From Erythrobacteraceae bacterium Alg239-R51 (lineage in GTDB: Bacteria > Pseudomonadota > Alphaproteobacteria > Sphingomonadales > Sphingomonadaceae): DNA of 64,000 nucleotides. Position 1 is the first letter of the stretch. Every line of letters begins with the position of its first letter. The position numbers were made by a program, and so were the translations under genes. The stretch is taken from contig CAMZOI010000001.1 of assembly GCA_947331495.1 (NCBI GenBank), positions 1,860,001 to 1,924,000 on the forward strand, written 5' to 3'. Under the pieces are notes generated by a model that had not been told where the DNA came from, ran no database searches, and saw nothing but the letters and a program-made list of their open reading frames with translations. Of this stretch, positions 36,601-45,422 are shown in pieces.

Positions 36601-37512
36601 TTAATAGTTAAGTTCTGAGGGTTTGCTGAAGTAATCGTCATAGCAAGACGCCAAAGTTCTGCTTATTTCGTTAACGAATGAAATCTCATTTTCCGTTAAA
36701 ATCTTTCGCCAATAATCCGTGATACTTGATGCACTTCTATTTTTTATGTGGGCCTTTTGCGGCAGGCGTTCGACATCTAGGTTTGATGTGCCATCGGCTG
36801 ACGGCAGGCGAACATTCAGACCAGTCCATGACGACAACATCTCGCTTGCCCTAACTGGCTCAATCTTCAGCATTCTAACGTCAATAACTTTTAAATCCTG
36901 TCCAGATTCTAACCAGTTCCAAAGGGTTGTGTAGAACAGGTTCCACAACAGAGCGCCGCGCTGGGCTGAACTCGCTGCTCGGTCGCACAGCTTTCTAATT
37001 TCCGGCTGTATTTCATGGCCCACATGTTCCAATCGGTTCGCAATGTCTGCAACATCCGGAAACCAGTCCATGCGGGAGAAACTACCCGCAAGGCTAAGTG
37101 GATCGCGATAGGAAATTATCGCAGGAATGCTTTCTCTCGCCGCTAATGGCGCGCAGAAAAAAGCGAAAGGATCTTTCCAGACGATCGGTCTCTCGCGGAG
37201 CGACCATGCATGCGCAAGCATGGTTCTCCGCGTCCTGTTGAAAAATGAATTTCGTTTTCGAGAGCTGAATGCGACCCGCGGTGAGAGCTTTTTTTCCCGG
37301 ATCGATTGGACTAGGTTTCGGAAATCTTTTTCTGAAAAACCAGCGGCATTCGGAATCTCAAATTCGTTTCTGACTGTTTTTTGTCCAACAGCAACGTTCA
37401 TTGGCTCATACAATTCGCGCCCGGCGCCTGCCTTGATTAGAGCCTCGCCGATAACCGTTGTGCCCGATCTTGGCGCACCGGTAATCAGGTAAATTTTCGA
37501 GTTCTGCGTCAT
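36601..37512 (-). CDS. sulfotransferase family protein (2)
   Basis: The 303-residue product has the nucleotide-binding start IYLITGAPRSGTTVIGEALI and the segment IPAIISYRDPLSLAGSFSRMDW, the two PAPS-contact regions of sulfotransferases. It is unlike the other sulfotransferase in the locus and closer to the group with GAPRSGTT. ATG 37512 overlaps the rfbA stop (ATGA); the longer frame lies inside rfbA. The gene is visibly AT-richer than rfbA and next to a gene-free stretch, which suggests transfer or rapid change. Acceptor unknown, probably the polysaccharide. Confidence 0.78.
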   Translation of the reverse strand: MTQNSKIYLITGAPRSGTTVIGEALIKAGAGRELYEPMNVAVGQKTVRNEFEIPNAAGFSEKDFRNLVQSIREKKLSPRVAFSSRKRNSFFNRTRRTMLAHAWSLRERPIVWKDPFAFFCAPLAARESIPAIISYRDPLSLAGSFSRMDWFPDVADIANRLEHVGHEIQPEIRKLCDRAASSAQRGALLWNLFYTTLWNWLESGQDLKVIDVRMLKIEPVRASEMLSSWTGLNVRLPSADGTSNLDVERLPQKAHIKNRSASSITDYWRKILTENEISFVNEISRTLASCYDDYFSKPSELNY

Positions 37513-38378
37513 CCCAGCCTCGCGAGATACGCGCCGTACTCGGTTTTGGAGAAGCGTTCGGCATGAGCACGCAACCTGTCTTTGTCGATCCAACCGTTCA
37601 GATAGGCGATTTCTTCCGGGCAACCGATCTGCGTTCCCTGCCGCACCGCCAGCGTGCGCACGAATTCGCCCGCTTCCAACAAGGAGCCATGTGTGCCGGT
37701 ATCGAGCCACGCGAACCCACGCCCCATGATCTCCACGGACAGGGATCCATCTTCCAGGTAGGTTTCGAGAAGCGACGTTATTTCCAGTTCACCCCGCGCC
37801 GAGGGTTTGACACGCTTCGCACGCTGGGGTGCCTGGCCATCGAGAAAGTACAATCCCGTTACCGCATAGTTGGACGCCGGGTTCGACGGTTTCTCCACGA
37901 TCGAACTGACCTTGCCGGTTTCGTCGTAGCCGACGACGCCATACTGCCGTGGGTCAGCCACATGATACCCAAAAACCGTTCCGCCGGTCTTCTGCGCAGA
38001 AGCGTTGCGCAACATTTCCGGCAGTCCGTGCCCGAAGAAGATGTTGTCGCCCAGCACCATTATCGAAGCCGCCCCGTCAAGAAACTCTTCTGCAAGAAGA
38101 TAGGCCTGCGCAAGCCCGTCGGGTGAAGGCTGCTCGATGTATGTGAACGCCATTCCCCATTGAGAACCATCGCCCAGAAGTTTTCGGAACTGGTCTTGAT
38201 CCTCGGAAGTGGTGATAATAGCAACTTCGCGCACGCCGCTCAGCATGATGGTCGACAGCGGATAATAAATCATCGGCTTATCGTAGATCGGCATGAGTTG
38301 CTTGGAGACTGCCATGGTCAACGGATAGAGACGGGTGCCCGAGCCACCTGCCAGAATAATGCCTTTGCGTTGCGTCAC
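37509..38378 (-). CDS. rfbA: glucose-1-phosphate thymidylyltransferase
   Basis: RfbA makes dTDP-glucose from dTTP and glucose-1-phosphate. The 289-residue enzyme has GGSGTRLYPLTMAVSKQ at the start, then MPIYDKPMIYYPLSTIM, LGDNIFFGHG and the active-site AWLDTGTHGSLLEAGEFV. The start overlaps the rfbD stop by four bases (ATGA), and the sulfotransferase 2 start overlaps its own stop, so three genes are coupled. Confidence 0.95.
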   Translation of the reverse strand: MTQRKGIILAGGSGTRLYPLTMAVSKQLMPIYDKPMIYYPLSTIMLSGVREVAIITTSEDQDQFRKLLGDGSQWGMAFTYIEQPSPDGLAQAYLLAEEFLDGAASIMVLGDNIFFGHGLPEMLRNASAQKTGGTVFGYHVADPRQYGVVGYDETGKVSSIVEKPSNPASNYAVTGLYFLDGQAPQRAKRVKPSARGELEITSLLETYLEDGSLSVEIMGRGFAWLDTGTHGSLLEAGEFVRTLAVRQGTQIGCPEEIAYLNGWIDKDRLRAHAERFSKTEYGAYLARLG

Positions 38379-39220
38379 GGTTTCATTGCCTCCTTGACGA
38401 CCGATGGGATAGCGTCTCGCCAGTACGGTCTTTCGATTCCGAATTTTGCCAAATCGCTACAGTCAAGGCGACTGTTCTGGGGGCGTTTCGCCGGTACAGG
38501 AAATTCGCTGCTTGGAATATCCTTCACTGCGACATCGAGATTTGCGATGTCGAAAATCGTCCGAGCGAAATCGGCCCAACTGACGTCCGGCGTGCCCGCG
38601 AAATGATAGGTTCCGGACAGCCCTTTGTCTCGGATCAGTTGCTTGGCGATAGTCAGCGATGCATGCGCAATCGCACTGGCTGGGGTAGGTCCGCCAATCT
38701 GGTCGGCAACGATTGAAAGTTCGCTCCTGTCCTTTCCCAGCGAGACCATGCTCTTGACGAAATTCTTTCCAAAGCGCGAAAATACCCAGCTGGTTCTTAG
38801 AATTGCATGGGGAGCGCCGCTCTGGCTAACAGCCTCTTCTCCCTGCAGTTTGGTGCGTCCATATGCGTTTAAGGGATTGGGAGCATCGCCGGGAGAGAAC
38901 GGTTGCTCTCCTTCGCCATCGAACACGTAATCGGTGGAGATATAAACGATCGGTATGCCTTTCGCCGCACATTCGGCCGCGATTGCTGCGGGCGCTTCGG
39001 CGTTGACGCATGTGGCCAGTTCTTGATCCGACTCCGCCTGGTCGACTGCGGTGAAAGCTGCAGCAACGATGACGGCATCGGGCTGCAACTCGCGCACAAA
39101 GCTTGCCGCATCCTTCGGCTTCGTAAAGTCCGCATCGCTACGCGACAAATACCGCGCATCGCGTTCCAATTCCTGAAGTTCGCGCGCGACCTGGCCAGTC
39201 TTGCCATATACAAGGATCAT
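38375..39220 (-). CDS. rfbD: dTDP-4-dehydrorhamnose reductase
   Basis: RfbD performs the last step to dTDP-L-rhamnose. The 281-residue short-chain dehydrogenase has ILVYGKTGQVARELQ at the start, VVAAAFTAVDQAE, ISTDYVFDGEGEQPF, and the YGRTKLQGEEAV catalytic Tyr and Lys. An 81-bp gap separates it from rfbC upstream. Confidence 0.94.
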   Translation of the reverse strand: MILVYGKTGQVARELQELERDARYLSRSDADFTKPKDAASFVRELQPDAVIVAAAFTAVDQAESDQELATCVNAEAPAAIAAECAAKGIPIVYISTDYVFDGEGEQPFSPGDAPNPLNAYGRTKLQGEEAVSQSGAPHAILRTSWVFSRFGKNFVKSMVSLGKDRSELSIVADQIGGPTPASAIAHASLTIAKQLIRDKGLSGTYHFAGTPDVSWADFARTIFDIANLDVAVKDIPSSEFPVPAKRPQNSRLDCSDLAKFGIERPYWRDAIPSVVKEAMKP

Positions 39221-39301
39221 TCTGCTGCTTTCCTGACGATGCTGTGTGGGTTCGGCGGGTTATAATATCGGGATCGGGGCGCGTTCCGATCACGCAATCG
39301 T

Positions 39302-39853
39302 TCAATACTCGAACGGGCTATCGACGCTTTCCAAACGAGGCGCGACCTTGTCCTTGTCGGACAAAGCAGGCGCGTTATCGAAAGACTTCCATTCGACCCC
39401 CGCGCTGTCCCAAGCAATCGCCTGATCGCATTCGGGCGTGTAGTGCTCGGTGCATTTGTAGATAACTTCCGTATCCGACTCCAGGGTCTGAAAACCGTGC
39501 AGAAAACCAGCCGGGATCCATAGCTGCAAGCCGTTCTCGAAGCTCAGCTCCGTTCCGAACCATTTGCCGAAAGTCGGTGAACCCTTGCGGAAATCTACGG
39601 CCACATCGAACAGGCGCCCTCTTCCGCAACGGACCAGTTTGCCTTGGGAAAATGGCGGCGACTGGAAATGAAGCGCGCGGATCGTATTCGGCAACGTCGA
39701 GAAGGAGTGATTGTCCTGAACGAATTCTGGCAAATCGAGGCCGGCCTCGCTCAGAGTCTTGCGGTTCCAACTCTCGCAGAAAAAACCGCGCCCGTCGGCA
39801 AAGCGCCTGGGCTTGATAAGGTAGACGTCAGGAAGAGAAGTCTGTTCAATCAT
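39302..39853 (-). CDS. rfbC: dTDP-4-dehydrorhamnose 3,5-epimerase
   Basis: RfbC inverts C3 and C5 of the keto sugar. The 183-residue cupin has the conserved FVQDNHSFS, ALHFQSPPFSQGKLVRC (catalytic His), VAVDFRKGSPTFG and GFLHGFQTL. I start at ATG 39853 (MIEQTSLPDVYLIKPRRF), which gives the family length; the longer open frame runs into the preceding gene. Confidence 0.95.
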   Translation of the reverse strand: MIEQTSLPDVYLIKPRRFADGRGFFCESWNRKTLSEAGLDLPEFVQDNHSFSTLPNTIRALHFQSPPFSQGKLVRCGRGRLFDVAVDFRKGSPTFGKWFGTELSFENGLQLWIPAGFLHGFQTLESDTEVIYKCTEHYTPECDQAIAWDSAGVEWKSFDNAPALSDKDKVAPRLESVDSPFEY

Positions 39854-39912
39854 CTGAATTTCCAGAATTTTATGCGTCCCCAGAACAGTCTCGTAGGTGC
39901 TGGGGCTGTAGG

Positions 39913-41040
39913 CTAGCGGATGGAAAGCCGCAACCCGGTCAGTTGCCCCCGCCCGGCAAAGACTCCGAGGAACTGAATGGGGCAATTTTCTGGAATGCTG
40001 GCGGAAAAGGCATCCGGTCCGGCCTGAGTGATGCGAATTGTCTCGTCGCTTCCCCTGCCGCCGCACCGCATTCTCAATTCAAGATCCGCCACCCCGCCCA
40101 CGCCGGAAACCGATCCTTCGCGTTCGTGGCTGGCAGCAAAGGTGACCGGTCCTGGCGATAATTGCAGATACCGATAGGCAATTTGCTTTCTTGCAGGACT
40201 GCGGTTTCTTACTGAAATAGTTCCAGCCTCCGAGTTAGGAGTGACCGAAATCGCTCCGTCGTTCGGGTAGGCCCATCGAAATGGTTGGCTGTCCTCGCTT
40301 GACGAAAATGCCAGGTTCTGCGGATCGGAAACATCGCACCTGTCGGGCCAGGCATCGGCAGCGACGCCCGGTTCGTTTTCCAGCAGCATGATCTGCACAA
40401 AATTACCCAATGTGGAACATTCGAGCTTCTTGGGCCCAGATTCAGCAGCGGCGATCGCCGAGCCGAGCGCTCTGCCGAACGCAGGACTGGTCCTGGCCAG
40501 GTTGATCACTCGACGTGCAAACTCCGGATCTTCCGAAAGACTACTCGCCATGGCCGGCACAGCGGAAGTATTCTGGAGGAGATACTCTCCGGCTGCGGCA
40601 GAAATTATATCCGGTCGCCGCGCTTGGACGAGCGCTTTGAACCGCTGCATGGCACCGCCAAAGTCGTTCTGATCGACAAATGCTACCAGTGCGTTGACTT
40701 GGGTATACTGGTCACGCCAGCCCCGTGCCGCTGCCAAGGTAAGCGCTGCCGCCGCCTCTTCCGGTCTTTCCGCTCGCACATTGGCAGCGGCGTACACGCT
40801 GAGATGCCGTGCTGGCACTGGCCGGTGCAGAAGGACGTCCCGGGCACTGCGGACCGCCCTGGCGGGATCATCCGCAAGGAACAACCGCGCCCGTTCGAAA
40901 TCGGCAAAACCGCCAAGTCCAGCCGGAAGCATCAATGCCAGGGCCGGATTACTTCGCGACGATCGATCGGCCTGGGCGATAAGGATGACGCCGCCGATCA
41001 AGAAGAAGATCAGCACCCGCAAGACGTTCCCGAACCGCAT
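39913..41040 (-). CDS. hypothetical membrane-anchored TPR-like protein of EPS operon
   Basis: The 375-residue product has an N-terminal hydrophobic anchor (about residues 7-22, LRVLIFFLIGGVILIA). An Ala-rich helical region of about 190 residues looks like degenerate TPR units (ERARLFLADDPARAVRSARDVL, AEEAAAALTLAAARG). The C-terminal part is beta-rich with Cys at several places (LECSTLG, DRCDVSD, RMRCGGRG, ENCPIQF). It would face the periplasm. It lies between the tyrosine autokinase and rfbC, so a scaffold or polymer-handling role is suggested by context only. No family is recognised. Confidence 0.65.
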   Translation of the reverse strand: MRFGNVLRVLIFFLIGGVILIAQADRSSRSNPALALMLPAGLGGFADFERARLFLADDPARAVRSARDVLLHRPVPARHLSVYAAANVRAERPEEAAAALTLAAARGWRDQYTQVNALVAFVDQNDFGGAMQRFKALVQARRPDIISAAAGEYLLQNTSAVPAMASSLSEDPEFARRVINLARTSPAFGRALGSAIAAAESGPKKLECSTLGNFVQIMLLENEPGVAADAWPDRCDVSDPQNLAFSSSEDSQPFRWAYPNDGAISVTPNSEAGTISVRNRSPARKQIAYRYLQLSPGPVTFAASHEREGSVSGVGGVADLELRMRCGGRGSDETIRITQAGPDAFSASIPENCPIQFLGVFAGRGQLTGLRLSIR

Positions 41041-41060
41041 GATCTAGCTCCCGACCCTGA

Positions 41061-43289
41061 TCATTCGGGTTTGTCATAGGCGTAATAATCGCTTCCGTAG
41101 TAGGAATAAGCGCTGCTGACATTCCGGCTGTCGAACTTGGTAAGAACAGCACCGAGGACATTCGCATTAACCATTTCGAGCCTGCCCATCGCGGCCTTGA
41201 TGGCCCCGCGACGACCGGCACTGCCATCGATCGCGATCAGTACCGCGTCGGTTGCTGCGGCAAGAGTAGGCGCATCCGAAAGGCCGAGGAGCGGTGGCGC
41301 ATCAATGACAACGCAATCGAATTTGGCCTTCAGTTCCTCGAGAAGCGTATCCACCCGACCCGTCGCCAGCAATGCTGCCGGATCCGGGGGCGTGGGGAGT
41401 GCGGAAATGTACGAAAGATTCGCGAAGGGACTGTCAAGAACCACTTCGTCCACGCTCTTTTCCCCGGCCAGGAGGGTCGTAAACCCATCCGGCGTCCGGT
41501 TTGCGAGCCGCTTGTGCAGTGTCGGGCGGCGAAGGTCGGAATCGACCAACACGGTGTTTCGACCAAGCGCCGCGAACTGACGCGCAAGCTCATGAGCGGT
41601 GGTAGTCTTCCCCTCGCTGGGCTGAGCACTTGTAACCACCAGGGAACGAGGAAGTCCGCTGCCACTGCTGTAACGCAAGTTCGTGACCAACGATTGATAA
41701 GATTCGCTAATCGACGACTTTGGATCGGCAAGTTCTTCTTCCATCGAACCACCGTGCACCTTCGGAACAAGACCGAGCAGCGATAGACCCAGCTTGGATT
41801 CCACATCCTCCGGCGAGCGGACGACATCGTCGAAGACTTCACGAAGGAAGACAAAGCCGCCAGCCAAGGCGAGCCCACCCATCAAGGCCAAAAGCATGTT
41901 CAGAACCGTGTTCGGAGAAACGGGCTCACGCGGCGGTTCGGCCTCGTCGACCAAAGAAACGTTGTTCGAGGTCGAACCCGCTGTCGCACTCAGTTCGTTA
42001 TATTCGGTCAGAAGCGTGTTGTAGAGCGCCCGGTCCGTCTCCGCGGTGCGCTTGAGAAGGTTGTACTGGACGCCGCGATCCTGCTCGTCGAGCGCTTCCG
42101 AACGAAGTCCGGCGACACGGCCGCGAATATCCTGCTCACGCTCCTGTGCGGCTTCATATTCCAACCTGATCGAGCGCTTGATCGATTCAGCAACGCTGTT
42201 GATCTGTTCATTTATACGCGCGACCTGTGCTTCGAGCGCCAGTACGTTGGGATGCTGGTCGAGATGGCGCTCCCGCTCGTCAGCCAGGGCAGCAGCGGCA
42301 TCGCTTCGCTGACGAATAAGCGTCTGGATCGCTGGGTTCTGCAGGACCTGCGGAATATTCAGCACGGGTGTGTTTTGAATGCTCTGCCAACGATTTTCCG
42401 CCTCGATTCGTTGAGCTGCTGCAGTGCTCGCCGCAGCATTAAGCTGAACCAGAGAGTCCGTCGTGATCGAAAGAGTGGTTTCCTGGTCCGCGTTCTGACC
42501 CTGCCCCGCCACACGGATCAGACCGGCCGCACGCGAATATTGGTTCAGATCGCGTTCGCTCTGTTCGACCTTGTTGCGCGCTTCGGCAAGTTGCTGTGCA
42601 AGGAACTCGCGCGCGTAAGACGAACCGTCGAATTTCCGCGCGAGATTGCTTTCGATGTAGTTCAACGCATACGAGTTCGCCAGTTCCGCCGCCAGTACGG
42701 GATCGGCGCTCTCGATGTGGATCGAAACCACACGGCTGTCGAGCGGCAAGGCGATAGACGTCGCATCGCTCAACAGCTCGATGGCGCGGTTCCTTCTCAA
42801 AGCCCGCAAGGCATCGTCATTTCCGACTGCGATACCGGCGTCTTCCGCGGTCGGCAGTTCGGCTCCCTGGGCTTGGAAAAACTCTTCCCTCTCAGTGAGG
42901 TTTTCCGATTCTACCACGCGCATAGCCAATGTCCGGCTTCGCAGAATGTCGACCTGCGTCTGCAGGAAGCGATCCGAATCCTGATACGGCGCGATGGGAG
43001 TGTTGCCATCGTCGATGATCTCTGTCGCCTGCTGGTCCACCAACACGCGCGAAGTGGCTTGGTACTGCGGAACCATCAACAAGGTCGCCAGGACACCGAG
43101 AGCGAGAACGATTGCTATAATCGCGGCCACCGGAATCAGGTTTCTCCGGAACGCGGCGATGACGGCCCCGAGGTCGAAGCCTAGAAGCGCCTTATCGTCT
43201 ACCGAGCTTGTCGCTGCGGAATCAGACTGTTTGATCGAGGTTCGATCTTGATTGGGCTCTTTCGCTACAAACTGGATTGGTGTTGCCAC
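41061..43289 (-). CDS. Wzc-like polysaccharide co-polymerase and tyrosine autokinase
   Basis: The 742-residue protein has a Wzz-type chain-length region with two membrane spans (about residues 46-69, NLIPVAAIIAIVLALGVL, and 460-485, NTVLNMLLALMGGLALAGG) and long coiled-coil helices between. A C-terminal cytoplasmic BY-kinase domain follows. It has Walker A SAQPSEGKTTTA, A' VLVDSDLRRP and B CVVIDAPPLLGL, and a Tyr cluster at the very end (SAYSYYGSDYYAYD). It controls polymer length and export with the Wza-like protein encoded just upstream (3-bp gap). Confidence 0.92.
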   Translation of the reverse strand: MATPIQFVAKEPNQDRTSIKQSDSAATSSVDDKALLGFDLGAVIAAFRRNLIPVAAIIAIVLALGVLATLLMVPQYQATSRVLVDQQATEIIDDGNTPIAPYQDSDRFLQTQVDILRSRTLAMRVVESENLTEREEFFQAQGAELPTAEDAGIAVGNDDALRALRRNRAIELLSDATSIALPLDSRVVSIHIESADPVLAAELANSYALNYIESNLARKFDGSSYAREFLAQQLAEARNKVEQSERDLNQYSRAAGLIRVAGQGQNADQETTLSITTDSLVQLNAAASTAAAQRIEAENRWQSIQNTPVLNIPQVLQNPAIQTLIRQRSDAAAALADERERHLDQHPNVLALEAQVARINEQINSVAESIKRSIRLEYEAAQEREQDIRGRVAGLRSEALDEQDRGVQYNLLKRTAETDRALYNTLLTEYNELSATAGSTSNNVSLVDEAEPPREPVSPNTVLNMLLALMGGLALAGGFVFLREVFDDVVRSPEDVESKLGLSLLGLVPKVHGGSMEEELADPKSSISESYQSLVTNLRYSSGSGLPRSLVVTSAQPSEGKTTTAHELARQFAALGRNTVLVDSDLRRPTLHKRLANRTPDGFTTLLAGEKSVDEVVLDSPFANLSYISALPTPPDPAALLATGRVDTLLEELKAKFDCVVIDAPPLLGLSDAPTLAAATDAVLIAIDGSAGRRGAIKAAMGRLEMVNANVLGAVLTKFDSRNVSSAYSYYGSDYYAYDKPE

Positions 43290-43292
43290 GGA

Positions 43293-43985
43293 TTAGAACC
43301 TCGTAAAAACGTTAAGAATGGGGGCTACTCGCAGGAACTCCCGGAACACGCCGCGAACTGCGGAATAACCGACGACGATCCGGTCCCCGCCGAGAATTTG
43401 CGGATCGGCAACCCTGCCTTCGCGTATATGCTTCAGATTGAAAACTGCCCCATATCGCTCCCCTTCGACTTCGCGGAATACAATTACTTCGTCATCCACG
43501 GCAGTGTCGGTCAGGCCCTGCGCTCTTGCGATCGCTTCGACAAGCGATGAACTGCCGGCAACTTCGTAGACCCCGGGTTCTGCAACCTGCCCGTCGACGG
43601 TAACACGCTGCGCCGCCGATGTTACAACGCCAACGACGACCTGCGGATTGCGAATGTATTCCTGACCCAAGATCGCTTCGATTTCGGTGCTCAACTCGTA
43701 AGGCGTCTTGTCGGCCGCGTTGATCTGGCCCACGAACGGGAAGTTGATAGTGCCAGACGCATCGACCGCGATTTCCTCGAACGTGAGTTCCGGTTCCTGG
43801 AAGACCCGGATCGACAAGACGTCCAGAACGCCAATACGATAAGTCTCGAGGATCTGCGTTGACGAGCTTGGCGGAAAAAGCCGGTAAGCCGCTTCTCCAT
43901 CAGGGAGGTCTGCTGCTGGCTTGAAACAAGCGGACAGGATGAGGCACGAGGACAACAGCCCCACCACGCGTGAAATTTTTCTCAA
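43293..43985 (-). CDS. Wza-like polysaccharide export lipoprotein
   Basis: The 230-residue lipoprotein has a lipobox LSAC (Cys 20), then the poly-export domain with YRIGVLDVLSIRVFQEPEL and a SLBB-like part (RVTVDGQVAEPGVYEVAGSSSLVEAI). It is shorter than E. coli Wza (379 residues), missing the C-terminal amphipathic barrel helix region, as in many sphingomonad members. It would form or help the outer-membrane export channel. Its start overlaps the ligase-like stop (ATGA). Confidence 0.9.
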   Translation of the reverse strand: MRKISRVVGLLSSCLILSACFKPAADLPDGEAAYRLFPPSSSTQILETYRIGVLDVLSIRVFQEPELTFEEIAVDASGTINFPFVGQINAADKTPYELSTEIEAILGQEYIRNPQVVVGVVTSAAQRVTVDGQVAEPGVYEVAGSSSLVEAIARAQGLTDTAVDDEVIVFREVEGERYGAVFNLKHIREGRVADPQILGGDRIVVGYSAVRGVFREFLRVAPILNVFTRF

Positions 43986-45364
43986 GAGACCCTTCCCTCA
44001 TGTTTTTGCGTACGTGCCACTAACAAGGCGACAAGAACCGCGGCAACGCAAATCATCGTCTGGTTTCGTAGTGGATAGTCGAGCGTAGCTTGCAGCAAGA
44101 TTGACAGAACACCGAGAGCAGCGGCGACCGCCCCATCAGGACGTTGCAGTCTAGGAATTTTCCCGGCTCGCCACAGGAGGAATACAAGCCAGGCCAGAAT
44201 CATCAAGCCGCCGAACAACCCGGATTCCAGCAATATCTCGAGATACTCGCTGTGCGCGCGTCCTGCCTTCAGTGGATGCAGGGTTTCCAGCGACTCTTCA
44301 AGCTGGAACACTTCGTCGAAAGTGCCGGTCCCAGCCCCGACGGGCCAATAGCGTTCGATGCCGCTGCGGGTATCCTCCCACACGGCCGGGCGGGCGTCGT
44401 CGAGATCATTGAACCGCTCCCACGTCGCCTGGATTCGAGGATTTAGAACAAGAACGACTGCAACTATCGCTCCCGATACCGCCAGAAGGCCGATAGCCTT
44501 GTAGTTCAAGCTTTTCTCGCCACGTCGTGCGAGCAGGATGGACCGGATTGCGAAGGCGGCCAGAGGCAAGCTCAATAGAGCTATTGATGACCGCGACTGG
44601 GTGAGAATGGTGCCGAGAACGAAAACGGCTGCACACGCACCGATCAGGATTTTGCGCTGTACCGCCACTCCTGGTTCGGTACGCCTGGATTTCAAACCGT
44701 AAAGTGCGCAGAACGCAATTACGAACAGCAATCCGCTCGTATTATGGCTCGCGAAGAACCCGTAAAGCCTGCTTTGTACAATTACGGGATAAGGGTTGAG
44801 GGGGCCATTGTTGAGCAGCAATTGCAGTGCACCCGCCGCAAAGTTCAGCAGCCCCATGACGACGATGGCCAGCAGCCACAATTGTAACCAGCGCGCAGGC
44901 TTATCGCGATAGGGTGCAAGTATCGCGATACAGAACGCCAAGGCGGGGATCAGCGCCAGCAGTGCCGTCAGCGTTCTCGCCCGATCAACCGAGACCGGAA
45001 AAAATGCGTCCCCGTGACCGACCATTACCAATGTTTCCGCGACAAGCTGACGCGCGGGCAGTTCCCTCCATACGCCGTATGGCAGCGGGACAAGCTGGAT
45101 CAGTGGAATGGCCAGCGTCAGGATAACAAGGGCTACAAATGCGCTCGGAGCCACGCGGATGGCTCGGCCTATGTCGGTAGCGTAAACGAGGAATGCACCG
45201 AGGGCCGCCAGCTGTACGGTGCCGTTCGCCAAACCATAACGAACCCCGCCGCCGCCGAACAGCAGAGCCAGAGCCAACAGCGCTAGAAAAACCCCCGTCC
45301 GGAGATCGACTCCAGCCTCGCCTCGAAGGCGCGAGCGTAGCCCCATACCGGATTCCCGCCACAT
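43982..45364 (-). CDS. O-antigen ligase / polymerase family membrane protein (2)
   Basis: The 460-residue protein has 10-12 hydrophobic segments. The Wzy_C-type end includes PVGAGTGTFDEVF and RAHSEYLEILLESGLFGG, the hallmark His/Glu loop of the family. Two ATG starts are possible (45364 and 45346); the long frame otherwise begins at a TTG inside a hairpin. It heads the coupled run ligase-wza-wzc. A second member of the same family is at 33261-34553, so one could be polymerase and the other ligase or a second polymerase. Confidence 0.8.
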   Translation of the reverse strand: MWRESGMGLRSRLRGEAGVDLRTGVFLALLALALLFGGGGVRYGLANGTVQLAALGAFLVYATDIGRAIRVAPSAFVALVILTLAIPLIQLVPLPYGVWRELPARQLVAETLVMVGHGDAFFPVSVDRARTLTALLALIPALAFCIAILAPYRDKPARWLQLWLLAIVVMGLLNFAAGALQLLLNNGPLNPYPVIVQSRLYGFFASHNTSGLLFVIAFCALYGLKSRRTEPGVAVQRKILIGACAAVFVLGTILTQSRSSIALLSLPLAAFAIRSILLARRGEKSLNYKAIGLLAVSGAIVAVVLVLNPRIQATWERFNDLDDARPAVWEDTRSGIERYWPVGAGTGTFDEVFQLEESLETLHPLKAGRAHSEYLEILLESGLFGGLMILAWLVFLLWRAGKIPRLQRPDGAVAAALGVLSILLQATLDYPLRNQTMICVAAVLVALLVARTQKHEGRVS

Positions 45365-45370
45365 AAAGCA

Positions 45371-45404
45371 GGGCCCCGCCAATCAGCGTGATTGGCAGGG
45401 CCCC
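45371..45404. terminator. strong 15-bp hairpin between small EPS protein and ligase gene
   Basis: On the minus strand GGGCCCTGCCAATCA pairs with TGATTGGCGGGGCCC (one T-G pair) around CGC. No T-run follows, so it may act as a partial terminator or mRNA stabiliser that limits read-through from the small-protein gene into the export genes. Confidence 0.65.
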
Positions 45405-45422
45405 GAAAAATTGAACTATTTT

